Shown: positions 53,701 through 62,201, counted from the first letter of the stretch. The stretch: 64,000 nt of DNA from AP-15 sp963781215 (GCA_963781215.1 CAWAFE010000032.1:1-64000); one strand, 5' to 3'. Notes: generated by a model not told the origin, from the letters alone. Numbers and translations are program-made.

Positions 53701-54459
53701 TTAGCGGCCGAGATAGACTTCGATGACGCGGGGATCGTTCTGCACGTGGTCGATCGAGCCTTCGGCCAGGACCGAACCTTCGTGCAATACGGTCACCTTG
53801 GCGCCGAGGCTGCGGACAAAGGCCATGTCGTGCTCGACCACGACGATCGTGCGGTCCCTGGCCAGATCGAGGATCAGCGCCGCGGTCTCCTCGGTTTCGC
53901 GGTCGGTCATGCCGGCGACCGGCTCGTCGAGCAGCAGGAGCGTGCGGTCGTGGATCAGCAGCATGCCGATCTCGAGCCACTGCTTTTGGCCGTGGCTCAA
54001 GCTGCCGGCCGGCTCTCCGCGTTGCTCGATCAGGCCGATGCGGTCGAGGGTGGCCTCGATGCTCTCTCGCTTGCCGGCGGTCAGGCGGCTGAACAAGGTG
54101 CGCCAGGTGCCGCGGCTGTCCTCGCGGGCGAGATCAAGGTTTTCAAAGACGGTCAGGTTCTCGAAGACCGTCGGCTGCTGGAACTTGCGGCCGATGCCGA
54201 GGTTGGCGATCGCACTCTCGTCGAGCCGCGTCAGGTCTTCCTCGCCGGCGAACAGGACCTCGCCGGAATCGGGCCGGGTCTTGCCGGTGATCACGTCCAT
54301 CATCGTCGTCTTGCCGGCTCCGTTCGGGCCGATGACGGTCCGAAGCTCGCCCTTGTCGAGCACCAGGGACAGCCCATCGAGCGCCTTGAAGCCGTCGAAG
54401 CTGACGGTGACGCCATCGAGATAGAGGAGCGCATCGCTCATCGGCCGCGGCGGGATCAT
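53701..54459 (-). CDS. urtD: Urea ABC transporter ATP-binding protein UrtD
   Basis: 252 residues from ATG 54459, which overlaps the urtC stop (ATGA); ATG 54441 inside is also readable. YLDGVTVSFDGFKALDGLSL, Walker A in VIGPNGAGKTTMMDVITGK, IGRKFQQPTVFENLTVFENL, signature GSLSHGQKQWLEIGMLLIHD (SHGQ form typical of UrtD), Walker B in TLLLLDEPVAGMTDRETEE, and VVVEHDMAFVRSLG with the H-loop His. It pairs with UrtE under the UrtB/UrtC membrane subunits. Confidence 0.94.
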   Translation of the reverse strand: MIPPRPMSDALLYLDGVTVSFDGFKALDGLSLVLDKGELRTVIGPNGAGKTTMMDVITGKTRPDSGEVLFAGEEDLTRLDESAIANLGIGRKFQQPTVFENLTVFENLDLAREDSRGTWRTLFSRLTAGKRESIEATLDRIGLIEQRGEPAGSLSHGQKQWLEIGMLLIHDRTLLLLDEPVAGMTDRETEETAALILDLARDRTIVVVEHDMAFVRSLGAKVTVLHEGSVLAEGSIDHVQNDPRVIEVYLGR

Positions 54460-55598
54460 GCCTGCCCTCTGGCCGGGATCGCCGCCGGCGCGCCTGCCCG
54501 CACCGGCCGCATCCGGCGTGCCAGGCCGACGAGGCCGCGCGGAAATACCAGGGTCGCCAGCACGAACAGCGAGCCGAGGACGAAGAGCCAGGTTTCGGGC
54601 GCGGCACCGGTCAGCCAGCTCTTCGCCAGATTGACGAGGATGGCGCCGATCACCGCCCCAACCAACGTCCCCCGCCCGCCGACCGAGACCCAGACGGCGA
54701 TCTCGATCGAATTGCCGGGGGAGAACTCGCTGGGGTTGATGATGCCGACCTGCGGCACGTAGAGCGCACCGGCGAGACCGGCGAGCAGCGCCGACACGGT
54801 GAAGACGAACACCTTCACCTTGGTCACCTCGTAGCCGAGAAAGCGGACCCGGCTTTCGGCGTCGCGGACCGCGAGCAGCACGCGGCCGAGCCTGGAGGCG
54901 GTGATGAACCGGCAGACGAGGTAGCCGAGCCCGAGCGCCGCCGCCGAGGCGATGTATAGGCCGAGCCGCGTCGCCGGCAGATGCAGGTCCCAGCCGAGCA
55001 GATCCTTGAAGTCGGTCAGCCCGTTGTTGCCGCCGAAGCCCATGTCGTTGCGAAAGAAGGCGAGCAGCAGCGCATAGGTCATCGCCTGGGTGATGATCGA
55101 CAGATAGACGCCGGTGACCCGCGAGCGAAAGGCGAACCAGCCGAAGACAAAGGCGAGAAGGCCCGGGACGAGAAGCACCATCAGCGCCGCAAAGGCGAAA
55201 TGGTCGAAGCCCCACCAATACCAGGGCAGCGACTTCCAGTTCAGGAAGACCATGAAGTCGGGGAGCACCGGATTGCCGTAGACGCCGCGCGTCCCGATCT
55301 GGCGCATCAGGTGCATGCCCATGCAATAGCCGCCGAGGGCGAAGAAAGCGCCTTGGCCGAGGCTCAAGATCCCGGCATAGCCCCAGATCAGATCAAGGCT
55401 CAAGGCCAGGAGCGCATAGCATAGATATTTGCCGAGGAGCGGCACCAGGTAATCCGGCAGGGCGATCGCCGAATCCGCCGGGAGCCACAAATTGAGCGCC
55501 GGCACGACAACAACGAGGAGGAGCCCGCACGCGGCAAAGGCGGCCCAAAAGCCCGGGCCCCAAGCGCTGCTGTCGCGGCCGCGGCGGGGCGCCGGCAC
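54456..55598 (-). CDS. urtC: Urea ABC transporter permease UrtC
   Basis: 380 residues, LivM-like. A short positively charged start (MPAPRRGRDSS) leads into hydrophobic segments: LCYALLALSLDLIWGYAGIL, SLGQGAFFALGGYCMGMHL, FGWFAFRSRVTGVYLSIITQ and SRLGRVLLAVRDAESRVRFL (the EAA-like coupling loop), then VFVFTVSALLAGLAGALYVP, EFSPGNSIEIAVWVSVGGRG. Inner-membrane channel half for urea. 3 bp after urtB and overlapping urtD; one operon. Confidence 0.94.
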   Translation of the reverse strand: MPAPRRGRDSSAWGPGFWAAFAACGLLLVVVVPALNLWLPADSAIALPDYLVPLLGKYLCYALLALSLDLIWGYAGILSLGQGAFFALGGYCMGMHLMRQIGTRGVYGNPVLPDFMVFLNWKSLPWYWWGFDHFAFAALMVLLVPGLLAFVFGWFAFRSRVTGVYLSIITQAMTYALLLAFFRNDMGFGGNNGLTDFKDLLGWDLHLPATRLGLYIASAAALGLGYLVCRFITASRLGRVLLAVRDAESRVRFLGYEVTKVKVFVFTVSALLAGLAGALYVPQVGIINPSEFSPGNSIEIAVWVSVGGRGTLVGAVIGAILVNLAKSWLTGAAPETWLFVLGSLFVLATLVFPRGLVGLARRMRPVRAGAPAAIPARGQA

Positions 55599-55601
55599 GG
55601 C

Positions 55602-57242
55602 TCAGCCCTCGGCCTCGGCGGTGCGGCCCTTCAGTGCGAAGAGTCCGCGCGGCCGGCGCTGGATAAAGAGGATTATTCCGACCAGCACGACGATCTTGCC
55701 GAGGATGGCGCCCGCAACCGGCTCGAGGAGCTTGTTGACGATCCCCAGGGTAAGCGCCCCGACCAGGGTTCCGAGCAGATTGCCGACCCCGCCGAAAACG
55801 ACGACCAGAAAGCTGTCGACGATGTAGATCGTGCCGAGATTGGGGCTGACATTGCCGATCTGGCTCAGCGCGACCCCGGCCATTCCGGCAATTCCGGAGC
55901 CGAGGCCGAAGGTCAGCGCGTCGATCCGCGCGGTGCGGATTCCCATCGCCGAGGCCATCGGCCGGTTCTGGGTGACGGCGCGCATCTGCAGCCCGAAGGT
56001 GGTGCGGTAGAGGATCAGCGCGATCGCGCCCAGCACGATGAAACAGAACAGGATGATGTAGAGCCGGTTCCAGGTGAGGGTGAAGCCGCCGATGGGGTCG
56101 AAGCCGCCGGTCATCCAGCCCGGGTTTTCGACCGCGCGGTTCGGTGCGCCGAAGATCGAGCGCACCGTCTGCTGCAGGATGAGGCCGATGCCCCAGGTCG
56201 CGAGCAGGGTTTCGAGCGGGCGGCCGTAGAGAAAGCGGATCACGGTGCGCTCGAGCGCGACCCCGATGGCGCCGGCGACGAGAAACCCGACCGGGATCGC
56301 GACAACGAGATAGGCGCCGAACCACTGCGCCGGCAGGAAGGCGCGAAAGAATTCCTGGCAGACAAAGGCGGAATAGGCGCCGAGCATGATCATCTCGCCA
56401 TGCGCCATGTTAATCACGCCCATCACGCCAAAGGTGATGGCGAGCCCGATCGCGGCCAGCAGCAGCACGCTGCCGAGGCTGATGCCCTGAAACAGGTTAG
56501 CGGCGAAACCGACCAGCTGAAGCCGACGGCCGATCGCGGCGAGAGCGCTGTCGACGGCCTTGCGCAATTCGGGGTCGGCGCCAGGCCGGTTGCGGAATTC
56601 GTCGAGCAGGTTCTTGATCTGCGGATCGGTGGCGCCGGCGAGGCCGCGGATCGCGGCCAACTGCTCGTCCCTGGTGCCGGTCAGGAGCTGGCCCCCGAGC
56701 AGGCTCTCTTCCATGGCAGCGCGGATTTCGGGGTCGATCTCGGTTGCCAGCGCCTTTTGGAGCCCGCCGACGGTTTCGGCCGAAGGATGCTTCAGCGCGT
56801 CGCGGGCGGCCGACAGCCGGGTGTCGCGGTCGGGGCTGAACAGGGTCAGCGCCGCTAGCGCCACCTCGATCTGGCCGCGCAGCCGATTGTTGACAATGAT
56901 CCGGTTGGTGTTGTCGGCGGCGGCGCCCGAGACCGCCTCGCCTGTCACCGCGTCCCTGAACCTCGTTCCGGCGCCGCTCCCGCTCGCGATCAGCACCCGG
57001 CCGTCGGCCGCGCTGCGCAGGCGGTCGTCGCTCAGCGCCTGCAAGACCAGGACGGCGCGCGCGTCGCCGAGCTTGCCGAGGGCAACGATCGCGGCAGACT
57101 TCGCGGCAAAGCCTTCGCCGCCGAGTGCCGAGACCAGCGCCGCGAAGTCTTCCGCCCGCGCCGGCAACGCCAGGGCCAGCAAAATCAGCGCCGCCGCCAA
57201 CAGCCGCGACAGGCCGGCGATCGCGCAATCCAGCAGAGCCAT
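55602..57242 (-). CDS. urtB: Urea ABC transporter permease UrtB, long form with periplasmic N-domain
   Basis: 546 residues. The first ~235 residues hold a signal/anchor (LSRLLAAALILLALALPARA) and a helical HEAT-like exported domain (KSAAIVALGKLGDARAVLVL; RDEQLAAIRGLAGATDPQIK), a feature of proteobacterial UrtB. The remaining ~310 residues are LivH-like: LGSVLLLAAIGLAITFGVMG, VINMAHGEMIMLGAYSAFVC, FGLQMRAVTQNRPMASAMGI (coupling loop) and GVGNLLGTLVGALTLGIVNK. About 70 bp after urtA. No defect. Confidence 0.93.
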   Translation of the reverse strand: MALLDCAIAGLSRLLAAALILLALALPARAEDFAALVSALGGEGFAAKSAAIVALGKLGDARAVLVLQALSDDRLRSAADGRVLIASGSGAGTRFRDAVTGEAVSGAAADNTNRIIVNNRLRGQIEVALAALTLFSPDRDTRLSAARDALKHPSAETVGGLQKALATEIDPEIRAAMEESLLGGQLLTGTRDEQLAAIRGLAGATDPQIKNLLDEFRNRPGADPELRKAVDSALAAIGRRLQLVGFAANLFQGISLGSVLLLAAIGLAITFGVMGVINMAHGEMIMLGAYSAFVCQEFFRAFLPAQWFGAYLVVAIPVGFLVAGAIGVALERTVIRFLYGRPLETLLATWGIGLILQQTVRSIFGAPNRAVENPGWMTGGFDPIGGFTLTWNRLYIILFCFIVLGAIALILYRTTFGLQMRAVTQNRPMASAMGIRTARIDALTFGLGSGIAGMAGVALSQIGNVSPNLGTIYIVDSFLVVVFGGVGNLLGTLVGALTLGIVNKLLEPVAGAILGKIVVLVGIILFIQRRPRGLFALKGRTAEAEG

Positions 57243-57311
57243 GCCTACTCTAACCCATCCGAGCCCGATCCGGCGCGCCCTCGTCGCACGCCGGACCGGG
57301 CCGGTCCCCCC

Positions 57312-58610
57312 TCAGTCCTGGAAGCGGGGCTTGGTGCAGTTGCCGCAGACCCAGGGGTAGGTCCAGTCGGCGACCTTGCCCTTGTCCTCGGCGAGATAGG
57401 GGCTCCACGCATCCGCCTTGATCGTGCCCTTGGTCGCCGAGACCACGTCGAACTGCCCGTCGGGGCGGATTTCGCCGATCATGACCGGCTTCGAGAGATG
57501 ATGGTTGGTATTCATGAGCTCGACGAAGCCGCTCGGCGCCTGCACCTTTTGCCCGTACATCGCCTGGCGTACCGCGTCGACATCGGTGGTGCCGGCCTGC
57601 CTGACCGCCTGCGTCCACATCTTGAAGCCGATGTAGTGCGCCTCCATCGGGTCGTTGGTCACGCGTTTGGGGTTCTTGATGAAGTCGTGCCACTGCTTGA
57701 TGAAGGCCTCGTTGGTCGGGTTCTTGACCGACTCGAAATAGTTCCAGGCGGCAAGATGCCCGACCAGGTTCTTGGTGTCGATGCCGGCCAGCTCCTCCTC
57801 GCCGACCGAGAAGGCGATGACCGGGATGTCGGACGCCTTCACCCCGGCATTAGCCAGCTCCTTGTAGAATGGGACGTTGGCGTCGCCGTTGATGGTCGAG
57901 ACCACCGCGGTCTTCTTGCCGGCCGCGGCAAAGCTCTTGATCGCCGCCACCTCGGTCTGCCAGTCGGAATAGCCGAACGGGGTGTAGTTGATCTTGATGT
58001 CCTCGTCCTTGACGCCCTTCGACTTGAGGAAGGCTTCGAGGATCTTGTTGGTGGTGCGCGGATAGACGTAGTCGGTCCCTTCGAGCACCCAGCGCTTGAC
58101 CGCCCCGCCTTCCTCGCTCATCAGGTATTCGACGGCCGGGATCGCCTGCTGGTTCGGCGCCGCACCGGTGTAGAACACGTTGTTCGAGCTTTCCTCGCCC
58201 TCGTACTGGACCGGGTAGAAGAGCAGCCCGTTCAGCTCCTCGAACACCGGCAGCACCGATTTGCGCGACACCGAGGTCCAGCAGCCGAAGACGGCGGCGA
58301 CTTTGTCCTTGGTCAGCAGCTCGCGCGCCTTCTCGGCGAAGAGCGGCCAGTTCGAGGCCGGGTCGACGACGACCGCCTCGACCTTCTTGCCCAGGAGCCC
58401 GCCCTTCTTGTTGATGTCGTCGACCATCATCAGGATCGTGTCCTTGAGCGTCGACTCGCTGATCGCCATCGTTCCCGACAGCGAATGCAGGACGCCGATC
58501 TTTATCGTTCCTTGCGGCTGTCCCTGGGTCTGGGCGCCGGCGGCCCCGGCCGCACCCGCGATCACGGCTGCGGTCAGCAGCGCGCGCCGGGCCGTCTCTA
58601 AAATTCTCAT
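57312..58610 (-). CDS. urtA: Urea ABC transporter substrate-binding protein UrtA
   Basis: 432 residues from ATG 58610, with GGGAGAAG upstream. Signal peptide RRALLTAAVIAGAAGAAGAQ. Mature part: TIKIGVLHSLSGTMAISEST, LKDTILMMVDDINKKGGLLG, VVVDPASNWPLFAEKARELL, CWTSVSRKSVLPVFEELNGL, LFYPVQYEGEESSNNVFYTG and HLSKPVMIGEIRPDGQFDVV, all UrtA/AmiC-like. The terminal YPWVCGNCTKPRFQD with two Cys is usual for UrtA. It captures urea in the periplasm. A candidate sigma-54 promoter stands about 45 bp upstream, fitting nitrogen control. No urease genes are in the window. Confidence 0.95.
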   Translation of the reverse strand: MRILETARRALLTAAVIAGAAGAAGAQTQGQPQGTIKIGVLHSLSGTMAISESTLKDTILMMVDDINKKGGLLGKKVEAVVVDPASNWPLFAEKARELLTKDKVAAVFGCWTSVSRKSVLPVFEELNGLLFYPVQYEGEESSNNVFYTGAAPNQQAIPAVEYLMSEEGGAVKRWVLEGTDYVYPRTTNKILEAFLKSKGVKDEDIKINYTPFGYSDWQTEVAAIKSFAAAGKKTAVVSTINGDANVPFYKELANAGVKASDIPVIAFSVGEEELAGIDTKNLVGHLAAWNYFESVKNPTNEAFIKQWHDFIKNPKRVTNDPMEAHYIGFKMWTQAVRQAGTTDVDAVRQAMYGQKVQAPSGFVELMNTNHHLSKPVMIGEIRPDGQFDVVSATKGTIKADAWSPYLAEDKGKVADWTYPWVCGNCTKPRFQD

Positions 58611-58665
58611 GACTTCTCCCTTCATGCGAAGACGCCCCGCCCGAGGGGCGGTGTGCATGCCAAGG

Positions 58666-58681
58666 AGCAAAATCGAGGCCA
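58666..58681 (-). promoter_or_regulatory. Candidate sigma-54 promoter of urtABCDE
   Basis: On the minus strand TGGCCTCGATTTTGCT keeps the -24 GG and -12 GC at the right spacing (consensus TGGCACG-N4-TTGCW; TGGC and TTGCT match, ACG is replaced by CTC). Predicted start of transcription is about 45 bases before the urtA ATG. A GCAT/ATGC inverted word near 58750 could be an enhancer half-site but is weak. Confidence 0.6.
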
Positions 58682-58846
58682 AGATGTCGAGGACGGCGGG
58701 CCACGGAGTGAGGGCAGCCTCTGACTCCAACTTCTGCCTAAACTTTGGGCATAAAAATGCTGCTCTAATCGCCAATTTTCGACCAAGCGGCTGGCGGGCC
58801 GCCGGCGCCCGTCGTAGCTTGCGATGAGCCAACGCGGAGGATCGCA

Positions 58847-59245
58847 ATGACCGATCAGGATGCCGTGCTCGCAGCGAACCTCGAATTCTACCGTGCCTTC
58901 ACGACCCGTGACATGGAAGCCATGGATGCTTTATGGGCGCGGCGGTCGCCGGTCGCCTGCCTGCATCCGGGCTGGACCGTGCTGACCGACCGGGAGGAGA
59001 TCATCGCGAGCTGGGGCGGCATCCTCGCCAACCCGCAGGCGCCGCGCATCGCCTGCTTCGACGAGCGCGTCCTCTTATACGGCGAGGCCGCATTGGTGCT
59101 GTGCGAGGAGGAGCTGGAGGGCGGGACGCTGGCCGCCAGCAACCTCTTTGTCCGGGAGGGCGATGTCTGGCGCATCGCCCATCACCATGCGGGCCAAATC
59201 GTCCGACGGCAGGCGGAGCGGCGCCGGCCGTCGCGGCTGAATTGA
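58847..59245 (+). CDS. SnoaL/NTF2-like protein
   Basis: 132 residues from ATG 58847 (GCGGAGGA upstream). AANLEFYRAFTTRDMEAMDA, LWARRSPVACLHPGWTVLTD, REEIIASWGGILANPQAPRI and ASNLFVREGDVWRIAHHHAG follow the cone-shaped NTF2 fold of DUF4440/SnoaL-type proteins. Such small proteins are ketosteroid-isomerase-like enzymes or ligand carriers; this one has no clear catalytic pair. Divergent from urtA, convergent with the SDR gene. Its C-terminus is Arg-rich. Confidence 0.85.
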   Translation: MTDQDAVLAANLEFYRAFTTRDMEAMDALWARRSPVACLHPGWTVLTDREEIIASWGGILANPQAPRIACFDERVLLYGEAALVLCEEELEGGTLAASNLFVREGDVWRIAHHHAGQIVRRQAERRRPSRLN

Positions 59246-59276
59246 CTACCCGGCGTCGGCTGCCCGGCGGGCTTCC

Positions 59277-60029
59277 TCAGAAGGCGTAGCGGCGCAGACC
59301 GCCGTCGACCGGGATCACCGCGCCGCTGATGTAATGGGCGAGCGGCGAGGCGAGAAACACCGCCAGCACAGCAAGATCCTCGGGCTCGCCGTAGGCGCCC
59401 GCCGGGATCTCGGCTGCGGCGTGGCTCTTGCGATATTCCTCCGGGTAATTGCGGCGGATCTGCTCGCTCATGATCCGCCCCGGCGGGATCGAGTTGACGG
59501 TGATGCCATACTTGCCGAGCTCGCGCGACAAACCTTTGGCCCAGGCGTGGACCGCGGCCTTGGCGGCAAACGCCGCATTGAGCCGGTCGGGCTCGGATTT
59601 GCCGGTGATATTGATGATCCGTCCCCAGCGCCGCTCGATCATCTGCGGGATCAGCGCGTGGGTGATCTGGCGCTGCCGGGTAAAGTTGAGGGTGATCGCC
59701 TCCTCCCATTTCGCCTCGGGCGCGTCGACCGGCAGCGGCCGGCTGCCGCCGGCGCAATTGACCAGGATGTCGACATGGCCGAGCCCGGCGAGCGCCCGGT
59801 CGCGCAGCCGCGCCGGCGCATCCTCGGCCATGATGTCCTGGGTGATCAGCAACGGGCGGGGCCCTTGGCCGCGCACGATCTCGCCAGCGAGCTCGTCGAG
59901 CAGAGTGCCGCGGCGCGCCACCGCCGCCACCTGCACGCCCTCGGCCGCCAGGCCCTTGGCGACCGCACGGCCGATCCCCATGCTGGCGCCGGTGACCAGA
60001 GCGGTCTTTCCGACGAGCCGCAGATCCAT
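59277..60029 (-). CDS. Short-chain dehydrogenase/reductase, atypical active site
   Basis: 250 residues from ATG 60029 (GGGAGAGGAAG upstream). Cofactor motif ALVTGASMGIGRAVAKGL, DILVNCAGGSRPLPVD, catalytic-Ser region GRIINITGKSEPDRLN. Where YxxxK is expected the protein reads NAAFAAKAAVHAWAKGLSRE: the Lys is present but the Tyr position is Ala. The block SIPPGRIMSEQIRRNYPEE is found in a subgroup of 3-oxoacyl-ACP-reductase-like SDRs that also lacks the Tyr. An oxidoreductase activity is thus not assured. A perfect CRP-like palindrome lies 89 bp before its start. Confidence 0.87.
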   Translation of the reverse strand: MDLRLVGKTALVTGASMGIGRAVAKGLAAEGVQVAAVARRGTLLDELAGEIVRGQGPRPLLITQDIMAEDAPARLRDRALAGLGHVDILVNCAGGSRPLPVDAPEAKWEEAITLNFTRQRQITHALIPQMIERRWGRIINITGKSEPDRLNAAFAAKAAVHAWAKGLSRELGKYGITVNSIPPGRIMSEQIRRNYPEEYRKSHAAAEIPAGAYGEPEDLAVLAVFLASPLAHYISGAVIPVDGGLRRYAF

Positions 60030-60117
60030 CTTCCTCTCCCGAGCTTGCTTTGCACAAGTGACGGCGGCCGGCATCGCCGCGCAAGAAAAAACCGCCGGAG
60101 ACCGTTCAATCGCCGCC

Positions 60118-60139
60118 AAGTGTGAACTAGTTCACACTT
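60118..60139. promoter_or_regulatory. Perfect 22-bp CRP-like palindrome
   Basis: Arms AAGTGTGAACT and AGTTCACACTT are exact reverse complements. The core TGTGA-ACTAGT-TCACA matches the classical CRP operator layout. It lies 89 bp upstream of the SDR gene and about 480 bp upstream of ctrA. The same AGTGTGA-N6-TCACACT arms occur at 39502-39521. Confidence 0.72.
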
Positions 60140-60517
60140 GGCCGGTGCGGGAACCGCGCATAAACGTTTCGGGCCTCGCGGAGACCAGAAGCCGCGGTAC
60201 GGGGGAGGCGCGCATGGTGCTGACGTTTCATGTTGGTGCAGGCCGTAATCAGCGAAGGATCGTTGGTGCCGGCAGTCGAACAAATCGGCGACATGCCGAT
60301 GGTTCGCGCCCGATTGTCGGGCGACACCCCCACGTCGCCAATCCCGCGCCGACCCGGCGGGGATGCCCCCGCGTTTCGCTTCGTCATAATCCCGCAAGAA
60401 TCCCCGGCAACACTCGGCATGGCATGCAACCGGCGGCTCGACCACCTACCCGCCATGATCGGTGCGATGGACACCCATCGGCCGGTTATGGCGATAGGAG
60501 ATCGAAGGCCGAGAGCA
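60140..60517. other. Gap between the palindrome and the ctrA promoter region
   Basis: About 380 bp. A minus-strand open frame (60127-60474) has no family likeness and no ribosome-binding site. Nothing else recognised. Confidence 0.45.
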
Positions 60518-60572
60518 TTAACCTCTCGACTCGTCGATAACGCTATGTTAACTACTTATGCTATCTCTTAAC
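60518..60572 (+). promoter_or_regulatory. Cluster of CtrA-type half-sites before ctrA
   Basis: TTAAC occurs at 60518-60522, 60548-60552 and 60568-60572, in an AT-richer patch ending 47 bp before the ctrA ATG. TTAA is the half-site of the CtrA box (TTAA-N7-TTAA), but no pair here has the N7 spacing, so self-control is only suggested. Confidence 0.4.
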
Positions 60573-60618
60573 CACGACCCCGCCGGCTAAGGTTGCCGGT
60601 CGTTCCCCGGAGGCTGTT

Positions 60619-61377
60619 ATGCGCGTGCTTCTTGTCGAGGATGATGCCGCCATGGCGAACGGCATCAAGTTGATGTTGAGAAAGGAGAATTTCATTTGCG
60701 ACACGACCGACCTCGGCGAGGACGGGCTGGAGATCGGCAAGCTCTATGATTACGACATCATCCTCCTCGATCTGGTGCTTCCGGACATCGACGGGTATGA
60801 GGTGCTGCGACGATTGCGCGCAGCCCGCGTGCACACGCCGATCCTGATCCTTTCCGGCCTCGCCGAGCTCGATCACAAGATCAAGGGTCTGGGCTTCGGC
60901 GCCGACGATTTTCTGACCAAGCCGTTCGACCGGCGCGAGCTGGTCGCCCGCATTCAGGCGATCGTGCGCCGCGCTAAAGGCCATGCGGAATCGGTGATCC
61001 GCACGGGCAAGCTGGTCGTCAATCTCGACAGCCGCGTCGCCAGTGTCGATGATCGGCCGCTCCACCTGACCGGCAAAGAATACGGCATCCTTGAGCTGCT
61101 CAGCCTGCGCAAGGGCACCACCTTGACCAAAGAGATGTTCCTCAACCACCTCTATGGCGGGATGGACGAGCCCGAGCTCAAGATCATCGACGTCTTCGTG
61201 TGCAAGCTGCGCAAGAAGCTCGCCCAGGCAACCGGCGGCAAGCACTATATCGACACGGTGTGGGGCCGCGGCTATGTGCTGCGCGACCCGCCCGAGCCAG
61301 CTGGCGCCGCAACCGCTGCGCCCGTCCCCGCAACCGGCGGCGGCACCGAGGCGCATCACGCCACGGCGGCGGCCTAA
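60619..61377 (+). CDS. ctrA: Cell-cycle response regulator CtrA
   Basis: 252 residues from ATG 60619 (CCGGAGG upstream). Receiver MRVLLVEDDAAMANGIKLML with phospho-Asp51 in YDYDIILLDLVLPDIDGYEV, Lys in ADDFLTKPFDRRELVARIQA. DNA-binding domain LHLTGKEYGILELLSLRKGT, TLTKEMFLNHLYGGMDEPEL and KIIDVFVCKLRKKLAQATGG, nearly diagnostic for CtrA. It binds TTAA-type boxes and controls division, motility or development according to lineage. The last ~25 residues are an Ala/Pro/Gly-rich tail (AGAATAAPVPATGGGTEAHH) beyond the usual end. Convergent with chpT, stops overlapping by 4 bp. Confidence 0.96.
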   Translation: MRVLLVEDDAAMANGIKLMLRKENFICDTTDLGEDGLEIGKLYDYDIILLDLVLPDIDGYEVLRRLRAARVHTPILILSGLAELDHKIKGLGFGADDFLTKPFDRRELVARIQAIVRRAKGHAESVIRTGKLVVNLDSRVASVDDRPLHLTGKEYGILELLSLRKGTTLTKEMFLNHLYGGMDEPELKIIDVFVCKLRKKLAQATGGKHYIDTVWGRGYVLRDPPEPAGAATAAPVPATGGGTEAHHATAAA

Positions 61378-61991
61378 GCAGCGACCGCGGTCAGCCGAAC
61401 TCTTCCGGGCTCGGCTGCCGCGGCAACGATCCGGCAGCCGAGGCGTCGGGCGAGCAGGCCGGCAAAACAGGCCTGCACGCTCCGGGATGTCAGCGCCGCG
61501 GAGGGCGTCGACAACGCCAGCGCCGCGCCGACATCGCGTGCCAGAGTAGCCCCGTCGCCAATCGCGTCGAGATCGAGACCCGCCGCTTCGGCACCCAGAG
61601 CGAGGCGGCCGCCGCGCGGCAGCACCTCGGCGCCGACCAGGAGCAGATTGCAGGCGAGCTTCTGCCGGTCGAGCGGCTGGGCACGGACCGCCTCGCCATA
61701 ATCGCACTCGATCCCGGTCGAGGCGAACAACCGGGAAGCCAGCTCCCAGGGCGTGGGGCCAGTCAGCGTGGCATCGCCGCCGAAGCCATAGGCGAAGCGG
61801 TAGAATTCCAGCCGGCTGGCGGCCCGGTGTGCGCTCTCACTGACCAGCGCCGCGGCCTCGCGCACGAAATCGGGGTCGTCCTCGGCGAGGAGCTCGGCGC
61901 CGGTGCCGATGGCGGTGACCGGGCCGACCAGCTCGTGGCACAGCCGCGCCGTCAGCAGCGCCAAGAGCCGCATATCGAGCGCCCCAGCCAT
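61374..61991 (-). CDS. chpT: ChpT-like histidine phosphotransferase
   Basis: 205 residues from ATG 61991. The DHp-like helix DMRLLALLTARLCHELVGPV has the phospho-accepting His19 followed by Glu; TAIGTGAELLAEDDPDF and ASRLEFYRFAYGFGGDA complete it. The second half is a degenerate Bergerat-like domain (QKLACNLLLVGAEVLPRGGR) without an ATP lid, as in ChpT. It would carry phosphate from a CckA-type hybrid kinase to CtrA, whose gene is convergent and overlapping here. No ribosome-binding site is obvious, so the start is less sure than the identity. Confidence 0.88.
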   Translation of the reverse strand: MAGALDMRLLALLTARLCHELVGPVTAIGTGAELLAEDDPDFVREAAALVSESAHRAASRLEFYRFAYGFGGDATLTGPTPWELASRLFASTGIECDYGEAVRAQPLDRQKLACNLLLVGAEVLPRGGRLALGAEAAGLDLDAIGDGATLARDVGAALALSTPSAALTSRSVQACFAGLLARRLGCRIVAAAAEPGRVRLTAVAA

Positions 61992-62100
61992 GGCAGCATG
62001 CTGACATGCCACGGCAATCCTCGCAATCAGCCCGAGGCGGATCACGAGGTCGAGGCGAGCCAAACTTGCCCCGGCGGCGCCGGCAGCTGATATAGTGGTG

Positions 62101-62201
62101 CCGGGAGCCCGGCGGCGGACAGGCCTCTCGCCAACCCGGTCAGGTCCGGAAGGAAGCAGCCGTAACGAGTTCCGGCCTGGGTCGTCTACCCGGTCTCCCA
62201 C
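62101..62201 (+). ncRNA. ffs: Small signal recognition particle RNA (4.5S type)
   Basis: Contains the near-universal apical part GGTCAGGTCCGGAAGGAAGC followed by AGCCG (62138-62162), i.e. the Ffh-binding asymmetric and symmetric loops. The outer helix closes with GGGA-GC-CCGG (from 62103) pairing CCGG-TC-TCCC (to 62199). About 100 nt. Lies 20 bp before dnaX, an arrangement frequent in alphaproteobacteria. Ends are estimated from the pairing. Confidence 0.95.

Noticed and set aside
60127..60474. 115-codon minus-strand open frame upstream of ctrA
   Set aside because: No ribosome-binding site or family likeness; its end overlaps the CRP-like palindrome.
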